From Hericium rajendrae (taxonomy: Eukaryota > Basidiomycota > Agaricomycetes > Russulales > Hericiaceae): a stretch of DNA of 64,000 bases. Below the pieces are notes generated by a model. It was not told where the DNA came from and made no database searches. It saw only the letters and a program-made list of their open reading frames with translations. The translations under genes and the position numbers were made by a program. Positions 22,118 to 32,800 of this stretch are shown here, in pieces; position 1 is the stretch's first letter, and each line of letters opens with the position of its first letter. Location of the stretch: the NCBI GenBank assembly GCA_033439255.1, contig CM065891.1:1364001-1428000 (forward strand), read 5' to 3'.

Positions 22118-25100
22118 ATGAACACTTTTGCGGTAAATTTTTTCCTTTTTCAATTAGTTCTTCAGTGCTAAAAATGAGGATATTGCGAACACATGTTCAT
22201 TTTTTTTAGAATGGAGCCAGAGTCTTCTTCTGGGACGGCAATGGCAAAACCACGTACGGTCGAGTTCTGTCAACATCCATCCAGGCAGACGTGCGCGGCA
22301 GAGTATGTTCAGTCACTTAGTGCATTGAGGGAATGCCAGACGAGCTTGACAAAGTGCCATTGTTGATTGGCCATCCTGCGCTGGCCCGTCTGTCACAATG
22401 TAGCAGTCATCCAATGACAGGCCTGCTCTTCCTATGTACCAATGGGTCATTGTCCGGCCTCTAGTCATTTAATCTGTAGTGTCCATTCATCATTGACCGG
22501 CCTGTCCTCTGACGTCCATTAGATCATTGGCTGGCCCACTTGATCCCGCGGGATATCAGTTGCTCGGCCCGTCCTCTACTGTCCATTGGGTCATTGGCTG
22601 GCCCATCCCCTTATAATGTCTACTGGTCATTCATCATTGACGGGCCCGTCCTCTGACGTCCGTTGGATCATTGGCTGGCCCTCTCAATCCTGCGGGATAT
22701 CAGTTGCTCGGCCCGTCCTCTACCGTCCATTGGGTCATTGGCTGGCCCGTCCTCTGATGTCCAATGGGTCATTGGCTGGCCCTCTCAATCCTGCGGAATA
22801 TCAGTTGCTTGGTCGGTTCTCTACCATCCATTGGGTCATTGACGGGCCTGTCCCCTTATAATGTCTACTGGTCATTCATCATTGACGGGCCCATCCTCTG
22901 ATGTCCAATGGGTCATTGGCTGGCCCTCTCGATCCCGCGGAATGTCAATTGCTCGGCCGGTTCTCTACCATTCATTGGGTCATCGACAGGCCTGTCCCCT
23001 TATAATGTCTACTGGTCATTCATCATTGACGGGCCCATCCTCTGATGTCCCATAGGTCATTGGCTGGCCTGCTCGATCTCGCAGGTTGTCAATTGCTCGG
23101 CCGATCCTCTACCATTCATTGGATCATTGACAGGCCCGTCCTCTTACAATTTCTACCGGTCATTGAGTCATTGGCTGGCCCATCCTCTTACAATACCACT
23201 GCATATTCATCATTGACTGGCCCGTCCTCTGACGTCCAATGGGTCATTGGCTGGCCTGTCCTTTAACAATGTCTACTGTACATTCATCATTGACGGGCCC
23301 ATTCTCCACTGTCTAATGGGTCATTGGCTGGTCCACTTGATCCTACAAGTTGTCAATTGCTCGGCCCATCCTCTACTATCCAATGGGATGTTATTGGATC
23401 TCATGGAATCCTGCCAGACTCTGTCTTAGACATTTTCAGATCCCATGTGATCCCACGGGATTCTGTTTTGGACATTTTCAGATCCTATGAGATCCTGTGG
23501 GATTCTATCTTAGACATTTTTGAATCCCATGAAATTCCACAGGATTCTGTTTTAGACATTTTTGGATCCCATGGAATCCTGCAGGATTCTGTTTTAGACA
23601 TTTTTGGGAATCCCGCGGGATTCTCTTTTGGACATTTTTGGATCCCATGGGATCCTATGGGATTTTGTTTTAGACATTTTTAGGGATCCTGTGGGATTCT
23701 GTCTTAGACATTTTCTGACTACATGAAATCCCGCGGGATTCAGTTTTAGACATTTTCTGACTGCATGAAATCCCGCGGGATTCAGTTTTAGACATTTTTG
23801 GAGATCCCACGGGATTCTGTCTTAGTAGACATTTTCTAACCACATGAAATCCCGCAGGATTTTGTTTTAGACATTTTTAGAGATCCCGCGGAATTCTCTT
23901 TTGGACATTTTTGGATCCCATGGGATCCCATGGGATTTTGTTTTAGACATTTTTAGGGATCCCACAGGATTCTGTCTTAGACATTTTCTGACTGTATGAA
24001 ATCCCGCAGGATTCAGTTTTAGACATTTTCTGACTGCATGAAATCCCGCGGGATTCAGTTTTAGACATTTTCAGAGATCCCGTAGGATTCTGTCTTAGTA
24101 GACATTTTCTAATCACATGAAATCCCACGGAATTCTGTCTTAGACATTTTTAGGTATCCCGTAGGATTCTATCTTAGACATTTTTCGACCACATGAAATT
24201 CTGCGGAATTCTGTTTTAGATGTTTTCAGATCCCATAGGATCTTGTGAGATTCTGTTTTAGACATTTTTAGATCCCATGAGATTCTGTCTTAGATATTTT
24301 CAGATTACATGAAATCTCACAGACTCTGTCTTAGACATTTTTGGATTCCATAAAATCTTGTCTTAGATGCTTTTAAATTTCATAGGATCAAATTATATGA
24401 GATGTTGTTTTAGACACTTTCAGATCCTATCATGGGATATTACAGGATTTTGTTTTGGATAATCCTGTGAAATCTCATCTTAGACACTTTTGGATCTTAT
24501 GGAATTCTGTAGAATTCTGTTATATAGACTTTTGCTTCTCACATTAGCAAACATGGTCATTTTTCTGACTCATTGACAGTGGTCTGACTCATCTGAAAGT
24601 AGTCTGACAAGTAGTCTGACTTATGCAAATCAGACCATTGTCAGTGAGTCAGAAAAATAGTCATCTTTGCCTATCTCAGATATATTTATTTAGAAATTCA
24701 ATCTGAGATACCAGAATAGCAAAGTAACAAGTGATATGTAAAAATAGTGATATGTGTCTTGAAGTGTAGTACAATGTCATCTGAGTGGTAGACAAGTAGT
24801 CTGACTGTCATAGCTGTCCTGGCTCACTTGCAAACTGCAAAATACTGGATAAAATGCTTTGTGTAAAACAAAAATTTGTAAATATCTCAGTTAATTCTGA
24901 TCCAATTGATATAAAAATGTTACTATATGAAAGGTCCTAAAAAACCTGCATCTAATCCAATATATTGCTAAACATATTCTCCAATTGAACCATAAAAAAC
25001 TGCAATATACTGATTTGTACAATTTTTAAGTATAATATTTGTATCATGACCTCAACCAGTCCTTATATAACTTAATGCATGTTATATTCAAATTGATTTT

Positions 25101-27614
25101 AAGGAATCATCTATCAAAGAATGCATATAGTTGTTTAAGCACACATTTTCATATTTGGTAGTTAATATAAGTAAAAAAGTGTTACATTTGAATTCAGCTC
25201 ACAAAATGAAGCAAATATATATAGATATATTGTATAGTTAAGTACTAAACTTGGCATAATTGCTTATAGAACAATTTGGATGTCAGATCTGAGCATAGCT
25301 TGAGATTCTTGGATAATTGCCAAATTGATAAATTACCATTGGATCTCATGAGATGACACTAAATCAGCATTTTGCAAAATATCATGGTAACTCAGGTGAA
25401 ACCTTATAAATTTCAAAAGTATCTAAGACAAAATCCTACAAGACTTGATCTCATGAAATCCAAAAGCATCTAAGACAAGATTTTATAAAATACAAAAAAT
25501 ATCTAACATAGAGTCCTACAAGATCTTATGAATCTAAAAACATCTAAAACATAATCTTGCAGGATTTTATGTAGTCTGAAAATGTCTAAAACAGAATCCC
25601 ATGGGATTTCATGTGGTTAGAAAATGTCTACTAAGACAGAATCCCACGGGATCTCTGAAAATGTCTAAAACCGAATCCCGCGGGATTTCATGCAGTCAGA
25701 AAATGTTTAAGACAGAATCCCGCAGGATCCCTAAAAATGTCTAAAACAAAATCCCGTGGGATTTCATGTGGTTAGAAAATGTCTAAAATCGAATCCTGCG
25801 GGATTTCATGTGGTTAAAAAATGTCTACTAAGACAGAATCCCGTGGGATCTCCAAAAATGTCTAAAACTGAATCCCGCGGGATTTCATGCAGTCAGAAAA
25901 TGTCTAAAACTGAATCCCGCGGGATTTCATGTAGTCAGAAAATGTCTAAGACAGAATCCCACAGGATCCCTAAAAATGTCTAAAACAAAATCCCATAGGA
26001 TCCCATGGGATCCAAAAATGTCCAAAAGAGAATCCCGCGGGATTCCCAAAAATGTCTAAAACAGAATCCTGCAGGATTCCATGGGATCCAAAAATGTCTA
26101 AAACAGAATCCTGTGGAATTTCATGGGATTCAAAAATGTCTAAGATAGAATCCCACAGGATCTCATAGGATCTGAAAATGTCCAAAACAGAATCCCGTGG
26201 GATCACATGGGATCTGAAAATGTCTAAGACAGAGTCTGGCAGGATTCCATGAGATCCAATAACATCCCATTGGATAGTAGAGGATGGGCCGAGCAATTGA
26301 CAACTTGTAGGATCAAGTGGACCAGCCAATGACCCATTAGACAGTGGAGAATGGGCCCGTCAATGATGAATGTACAGTAGACATTGTTAAAGGACAGGCC
26401 AGCCAATGACCCATTGGACGTCAGAGGACGGGCCAGTCAATGATGAATATGCAGTGGTATTGTAAGAGGATGGGCCAGCCAATGACTCAATGACCAGTAG
26501 AAATTGTAAGAGGACGGGCCTGTCAATGATCCAATGAATGGTAGAGGATCGGCCGAGCAATTGACAACCTGCGAGATCGAGCAGGCCAGCCAATGACCTA
26601 TGGGACATCAGAGGATGGGCCCGTCAATGATGAATGACCAGTAGACATTATAAGGGGACAGGCCTGTCGATGACCCAATGGATGGTAGAGAACCGGCCGA
26701 GCAATTGACATTCCGCGGGATCAAGAGGGCCAGCCAATGACCCATTGGACATCAGAGGACGGGCCCGTCAATGATGAATGACCAGTAGACATTATAAGGG
26801 GACAGGCCCGTCAATGACCCAATGGATGGTAGAGAACCGACCGAGCAATTGACATTCTGTGGGATCGAGAGGGCCAGCCAATGACCCATTGGACATCAGA
26901 GAACGGGCCCGTCAATGATGAATGACCAGTAGACATTATAAGGGGACAGGCCCGTCGATGACCCAATGGATGGTAGAGAACCGGCCGAGCAATTGACATT
27001 CCGCAGGATCAAGAGGGCCAGCCAATGACCCATTGGACATCAGAGGACAGGCCCGTCAATGATGAATGACCAGTAGACATTATAAGGGGATGGGCCAGCC
27101 AATGACCCAATGGACGGTAGAGGACGGGCCAAGTAACTGATATCCTGCGGGATCAAGTGGGCCAGCCAATGATCCAATGGACGTCAGAGGACAGGCCGGT
27201 CAATGATGAATGGACACTACAGATTAAATGACTAGAGGCCGGACAATGACCCATTGGTACATAGGAAGGGCAGGCCTGTCATTGGATGACTGCTACATTG
27301 TGACGGACGGGCCAGCACAGGATGACCAATCAACAATGGCACTTTGTCAGGTTCATCTGGCATTACCTCAATGCACTAAGTGACTGTTTCATGTGCGCGG
27401 CATTCTATGTCTACATATGTTTACCACGTGTCTGAGTAGCTTCCTTTATAGCATACCCAGATCGTTGCAATACGTCTTGAAGGGACACTAACAATTGTAC
27501 ACCTTCCGTAAGCATCAGTTATCAATGTCAGATTGCCGTCAGCTCATTGATCGTTTGTAACTTCTTAGGGCAGACCTCATCAATGCCGATCACGGACATC
27601 AACATGATGTTTAG
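22118..27614 (+). CDS. Small 62-residue protein split by a transposon-filled intron
   Basis: A pyrimidine-rich leader precedes ATG 22118. Exons are 22118-22132 (MNTFA), 22210-22290 (NGARVFFWDGNGKTTYGRVL, then STSIQAD), 27461-27507 (IVAIRLEGTLTIVHLP) and 27569-27614 (ADLINADHGHQHDV, stop TAG). Phases agree at every junction and the total is 189 nt. The protein looks like a small SH3-like beta-strand domain seen in short basidiomycete proteins; this family link is from memory and the function is unknown. Intron 2 (22291-27460) now holds the foldback element. Without it and one copy of the duplicated target the intron would be 68 nt, normal for this genome. The original 5' splice site is kept, so the gene may still be expressed if a 5.2-kb intron can be spliced. 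Earlier exons (21750-22002) may belong to it or to a separate gene. Confidence 0.65.
22291..22300 (+). repeat. Target-site duplication, left copy (also 5' splice site)
   Basis: GTGCGCGGCA is identical to 27393-27402 and differs from it immediately outside on both sides. It is also the first 10 bases of intron 2 of the gene at 22118. Confidence 0.8.
22301..24500 (+). repeat. Left inverted arm of foldback element
   Basis: Pairs in reverse complement with about 25380-27392. The segment 23324-23683 and its partner 25970-26329 translate to the same 119 residues, showing near identity. Similarity fades toward the centre beyond about 24400. Confidence 0.85.
24548..24669. repeat. Short palindrome within the element centre
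   Basis: TTTTTCTGACTCATTGACAG at 24560 pairs with CTGTC/TGAGTCAGAAAAA ending at 24657, with two mismatches over 28 bases and weaker pairing outward to 24548/24669. It forms a hairpin nested inside the large inverted repeat but not on its axis. Confidence 0.7.
25380..27392 (-). repeat. Right inverted arm of foldback element
   Basis: Reverse complement of the left arm with small indels. It contains the same ordered repeat classes mirrored: ATCCCGCGGGATTC units inside, GGCCAGCCAATGA units outside. Confidence 0.85.
27393..27402 (+). repeat. Target-site duplication, right copy
   Basis: GTGCGCGGCA repeats 22291-22300. The intron continues from here to the acceptor ATACCCAG ending at 27460, 68 nt in all. 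Confidence 0.8.
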
Positions 27615-27893
27615 TGGAGAAACGAAGTGCCAAGTGCAGTGCACAGAAGTTTGGAAGGACAATGCTGGTGTGGACGGAGATGCAAAATAGGAAACTGCAA
27701 GCGCGGTTAGAGTATGCGAAGCTTCACTGATAAATGTCTAAATTGATCTTATATGAGGAGCCGAAGATCGCAACACCCGAGTGATTCTGACTCATTTTAA
27801 AATGAGTTCTTCTAGTACATTTTGACACCGATTAGATATCTGAATTGATATATTTATGGCGGAGCATAGAATTAAGCGAAAAGCTTTATAGTG

Positions 27894-28616
27894 ATGAAGA
27901 GAGCGGGCGTTTACCGTAACAAATCCTACAGTCTTTCTCTCATGGACTCGATTGCACCAGACGATATTTCTTCTCCCTTGCCTCTCGACCTCCCGGATAT
28001 TCCAAACTACTCCACTGCCCATCTTCACCTTGAGCCTGACGCATATTATAAATCACTGGCAGAATCTCGCTTCAATCTAGTTCCCCAGGTTCCCCAAGTC
28101 CCTGATGCGAATGGAAAGCTTGGCGACGACTGTATCTCGCCAGGCTTCGTGGAGCTGATTGAAGTCATCCCGAATTCGAAGCCAGAGTGGGTCATGGTCG
28201 AGCCAAGCACTGTGTTCTTGAGTCTGGGAGGTGCTGTATACTGGACCTACAAGGACCGGCAGTACTTTGTCGAGATCCAGGAGGAGACATGGTTTGCAAA
28301 GGGGTATGTGAGGTTCATGATAGCAGGAATACCAGACAGGAGAGGCCACACATACGAGACATTCCTATGGTGCCCGGTCGTTTGGGCATACATCCGCACA
28401 TTCCCTCAACCATCGCTCGGATTCCTACAATTCGGTGGTGGATATCCGCAGTCAACGGCACCATCTGGATCAGCAAACTCGACGCTAGCAATAGAACGTT
28501 TAGAGGGGCTGGGGGAGAGAAAGGGTAGCTTCCTCACAATGAGTGAAGAAGATTCTGCTGCACCCCCACCGGCACTAACGGTGCGGGCGACGCGGCTAGA
28601 AGCCACGGCCCAGTGA
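27894..28616 (+). CDS. Hypothetical protein, family shared with the gene at 51807
   Basis: A single exon of about 240 residues; ATG at 27894 or 27942 could start it. The N-terminal third is Pro/Asp/Leu rich. The core contains WTYKDRQYFVEIQEETWFAK, GYVRFMIAGIP and YETFLWCPVVWAYI. The same pattern, YxxxVxEET..GYxRFxMIxG then YExxLWCPxVWA, occurs in the unrelated-looking protein at 51807-52490, so the two are paralogs. No known domain is recognised, and there is no signal peptide or membrane segment. The C-terminal 50 residues are low-complexity (EEDSAAPPPALTV). The open frame is intact. It lies between the foldback element and the Helitron. Confidence 0.65.
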   Translation: MKRAGVYRNKSYSLSLMDSIAPDDISSPLPLDLPDIPNYSTAHLHLEPDAYYKSLAESRFNLVPQVPQVPDANGKLGDDCISPGFVELIEVIPNSKPEWVMVEPSTVFLSLGGAVYWTYKDRQYFVEIQEETWFAKGYVRFMIAGIPDRRGHTYETFLWCPVVWAYIRTFPQPSLGFLQFGGGYPQSTAPSGSANSTLAIERLEGLGERKGSFLTMSEEDSAAPPPALTVRATRLEATAQ

Positions 28617-29450
28617 GGTCCCTCTTAAGGGCCCTCGTGAGTCGTTGGCACAACCTTTAGGGTGAGTCAAGGCGATACGTACCTTATAAACACTCGAGGC
28701 TGATGTTTATTCATCGATCACCAGCTAGGTCTTCAGAGGGTGCTAATTTTCTGAATGCCATGTCAGGATGCGGGGACGCTGATTTAGGCAGTTAGGAAGA
28801 GGTATGTCGGTGATCCATGTGGCCAGTCAACCATGTAGACCAATTGACTGCACATCTCTAGGTTGGCAGCTCGTCAAGCGGCCCGGGAGAGGCGGTGCTG
28901 GCACCACAGCTGACTTATGTGGAGGAGCATTAGTATTTCGCGCGAGTTGCGATGATGACGCCATGTCGTTGAAGCATCGTTCGCCTGTCATTCGTTATTC
29001 AGTTTTGCTGGTTCAAATTTACAACATCTTTAGCCAATGAGTTTGTGCGAATAAGATATAATTCGATTGGACGATGCACCAGAGTAAAGGCGGCGGGACA
29101 AGCCAGTCAAGGCAGCACATTAAAGGCGAGGTTTGAGAAGTTACATCGTGTTGCTGACCACTTTAAGAAAAAGAAGGCATGTCGTTCTTGATGTGGTGAT
29201 GTCTGTTTTTGCCTGATGACTGATTGTCCCGGGTGATTGACCTGACCTGACTCGATCTCTTTCAACGTCGGCTGAGCGTGAACGTTCGAATCCTGGGCCT
29301 GATGACTGAGTCCATCGAGAGTGAATTCGAATCAATGACCTCCATCTATCGCACCCGGGCATCTCCCACCGTAACGGCATAATTGAGCTATTCCGGACAC
29401 GCCCGCTAATCAGGTTACCATATGGATGATGGAGCTCCGTGGAGCGCAGC
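28617..29450. other. Intergenic before Helitron repeats
   Basis: No gene is recognised. The left terminus of the Helitron must lie here or slightly to the right, but no convincing TC or CTRR end with a hairpin could be fixed. Confidence 0.4.
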
Positions 29451-29545
29451 GTGAGGAAAGAAGAGAAGACAGAAGTGAGGAAAGAAGAGAAGACGGAGGT
29501 GAGGAAAGAAGAGAAGACGGAGGTGAGGAAAGAAGAGAAGACGGA
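29451..29545 (+). repeat. Tandem repeat, 24 bp x 4
   Basis: Four units of GTGAGGAAAGAAGAGAAGAC plus four variable bases, nearly identical. Purine-rich on the plus strand. Confidence 0.9.
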
Positions 29546-29720
29546 AAATTTCCCTGCCTTCTCATGATGCGTCATTCATATATATAGAGGAATATCCATG
29601 GTGGGGTATGCCCCATCGTGTTGGATGCATTCGCCCTTCGTGCCTGTTCCATCAACTATTCTAGACGTGCCTGCAGCATTATATCACTTACTTTCTGTGT
29701 TGGTCGGTTAGTTTTGCGGC

Positions 29721-29863
29721 TGAGAGGCAGATTTCCGGACCGAGAGGCAGATTTTCCGACCGAGAGGCAGATTTTCCGACCGAGAGGCAGATTTTCCGAC
29801 CGAGAGGCAGATTTTCCGACCGAGAGGCAGATTTTCCGATCGAGAGACAGATTTCCAGCCGAG
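29721..29863 (+). repeat. Iteron-like tandem repeat, 20 bp x 7, upstream of RepHel
   Basis: Seven head-to-tail units of CGAGAGGCAGATTTTCCGAC, the middle ones identical and the outer ones slightly diverged. The array ends about 30 bases before the RepHel ATG at 29895, which places it in the promoter or 5' leader. Confidence 0.9.
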
Positions 29864-29894
29864 CATACCAATTTCACCGTCGTAACGCTTAACC

Positions 29895-32800
29895 ATGTTT
29901 CTCATAAAGCAGCCTTGTACATATCCTCGTGTGGTAGACAATGATCATCATCCTCCGTCAGATGGTCAGCATGATTGGATGGACTACCTTGAGTACTACT
30001 CACCTCTCTATTACCCCGAGTTACATCCACAAATTTTCGGCGATGGTGCCAAATTATGTACGTGGTTCACTGAGATGGTAAAGGAGGCAAGTCCCGGCGA
30101 ATGGAATGTATGGGCTGAGAATCAGCAGTTCATTGTGATTCCGAGACAAAGACAGTGCAGACCTTTTGCAGTTGATTTTGCCGCAGTTTCGGATGCGACG
30201 TTTCGACCAGAAAGGATCCTTGGCGATTTGAAGAAGCCGATCGCGACACATAGTAGTAGGGATGGTAAAAATCCACTTTGGTTCAGGTCCTCGGAGGAGC
30301 ACTTTGTGAATTCGTTGATGGCGCTAAGCTACGAAAAATTGGAACAATGCCTAAAGCGCATTCAGCAAGCACGAAACCAGAAAATGGGGAAGCGTGACTG
30401 TTGTGCAATGATTGCTGCTCATGCGCAACGGTTGATAACAGATTTTTCTGGTACTGACACATATATTTTCCGCACTATGGCCTATATGATGGGAATGAAG
30501 GATGCAGAAAGATGTTCACGGGACAGTGTTATCTGCTTTTACTTCTGCTTTATGGTTGGACCGGAGATATGTGATAGATTGCGCACATCGGGATGTCATG
30601 ATCACCCAGAAAAGGGTGTATGCAGTGGGACACCAAGTATATTCGATGACGATGTGGGAGAGGCCGTGCAAACAAGGTTGTTGAAGACGGGTCTCGCTAT
30701 CAACACATTGCGAACGGCTCTTACCAGGATTGATCCGATGAACGAGCTTTGTAATGCACCGAAAGCCGATGTAGGTTGCCTTGCACAAGCCATTGTAGCC
30801 AATTTCAGAGTTAGAATTGCACGATTGCAGAGTTCACCGATCTCTCACCTGCTTGAGGATGTTCTATGCTGTAATCCACAGTTTATAGATGACGAGATGA
30901 GGATTTTCAGCGATGAGGATTGCATAGCTGCGATCTTGAAATGCGAATATGGTGATAAAGTTTCAGCCATCATGCTGAACGCGAGAACCAACATTGAGAA
31001 GTTACGAGCGAAGGATCGTGAGCGGCAACGGAGAGCAACTCGCAAAATTGCTGATGCGAGAAATGCCAAGGCCCTTGAAGAGGAGGATCACCTGCGATCA
31101 AAGATAGACAACTGGCCTCAAGTAGTGGATCCAGAAATCGTGTTTCGGCGACTGAACGACTACATGGAGAGGTCAAACTGGAAAGAGCCTCCTACGTGCT
31201 GTGTATGTTCTAGAGCAAAAGTAGGAATGAGGTATTCGTCAATCAAAAGCACGGATAAAGAGTTTCCGAACCAGATCTGGGATTCGCTGGAGGTTCGGGA
31301 CCCTCAAGTTCGAGTCGCTATGTCACTCTGTGGAGATGTGACACGAATGGTGACGGATATGGCCAAAGGTGATGAAAAAGATATTTTGCTCGATAAAAAA
31401 GGAGTGAACATCATATCCTCTGATGACAAGAAAGATGCATGTGAGTATGAGTACCTTATGTGTGCGGACTGCAAAAGAGAGCTCTCACGGGGGAAACTGC
31501 CAAAATTCGCTTTAGCCAATGGACTGTATCGTGGTCGCTTACCAGACGAATTTGCAGATTTGACGTGGATTGAAGAGATGGTATGCTGCATATATCGTAC
31601 TACCGCCATGGTGACTCGTTTGTATAGAGGTAGCAGTGATCGCGATCCGCGCGTAATGTATGGCAGCACATGCGCACATGAAATGAACACTGTTGATACT
31701 GCAGAGAAGCTTCCGCTCGCGCCGGCTGACGTGAACAACATGCTGTCCGTGGTCTTCGTGGGTCCTGGCACGGTAGAGACTGATAGTCTGAGGAACATTT
31801 TCTATATTCGTAAGCAAAAAACGATGAATTTCCTGAGATGGTTGAAGCGCAACAATCGGTTATATAAGGACGTGCTGGTCGATGAGGCTGTTTTTGATTT
31901 GTATCCTGAAGACGGTGCGCTACCAGGTGTAGATGGACGAGTGATTTATACAAACATGTCTGCAGAGGAGGCAGACGATGTTTTCAAGCGGGAAACAGCT
32001 GGCGTTAGTGAGCATCCATCAGAGCTAATGTTTGAGGATAAAAGCGGGGGACCGACCGTTGAGCAGACTCCTCCAGTGTACTTGGAACGCTGTGGGGTAG
32101 CGGATCCGGAGAATGTTGATGTGTCTGGGCGCACAATGCTAGCGGCAGGTTTGAGAAACTTACTACCAAGAAAGGAATCAGAGGATGTAGGCATGATTAT
32201 AGCGCGAGGTAGTCGAGCGATAAATGAATGGAATAACCCCGATTTGTACCATGGAATGTATCCGACTCTGTATCCCTTCGGCCTTGGTGGCTTTGAAGAT
32301 ACAAGACGAGATGTCAAAATCAGCTTTGGAACACAAGCTGAATATTACCTAGATTTATCTGATAGAAGCTTTCGCTATCATTACTCATTTATGTTTGTTG
32401 TGCTAAATATCATTCAGCGTAGAAAAGGGCAATTGCATACAAGCTTCATGGTAAAGAAGTCTCATTTCCGTTCGGTTATGAACGAATTGCGCGGATTGAA
32501 CAGAACATCAATTGAAGAATTTGCGAGTCTGCTCGAGAAGGAACGTACTTTGCCGTCATCATTTAATGCAGAGCAAAAAGTTCTGTGGTCATTGATGAAG
32601 GAATTTAATGCAATATCTGCCAAAGTACCGGGCTCTGAAGCGTCGAAGGTGTCAGTAAGAGCTAATATAAGGAATTATATGGGTGAATTCGGCTTACCTG
32701 CACTATTCCTGACGGTGAATTTTGCTCCACAACACAGCCCGATTTTTCAGGTCATGTTTGGAGACAAGGTTGTTGATTTATCCCGTCGGTTTCCACAAAT

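Larger units (their letters stand above)
22301..27392. mobile_element. Foldback DNA transposon, non-autonomous, about 5.1 kb
   Basis: The element is bounded by 10-bp direct repeats and built as two inverted arms of about 2.0-2.2 kb around an AT-rich centre of about 0.9 kb. Termini are similar inverted sequences (CAGTCACTTAGTGCATTGAGG on the left, its complement on the right). The outer half of each arm consists of imperfect repeats of TCATTGGCTGGCCC-type units. The inner half has shorter repeats around ATCCCGCGGGATTC and TTTTAGACATTTT. No transposase is visible; the translated frames within are repeat artefacts. A 10-bp target duplication and long arms fit a Mutator-like or foldback element moved in trans. 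The arms are nearly identical over long stretches, so it is young or its arms are kept alike by conversion. Confidence 0.85.

Noticed and set aside
23324-23683. Open frame of 119 codons, identical to one at 25970-26329
   Set aside because: It translates the short tandem repeats of the foldback arms (VLDIF-type units). Both copies exist only because the arms are inverted copies; no gene features are present.
23380-24300. Regularly spaced repeats resembling a CRISPR array
   Set aside because: Repeat units are degenerate and palindromic around ATCCCGCGGGAT, spacers are also repeated, the organism is a fungus, and the array lies in a foldback arm.
29210-29310. tRNA-like GTTCGAATCC box
   Set aside because: No acceptor or anticodon stem can be paired around it at the right spacing.
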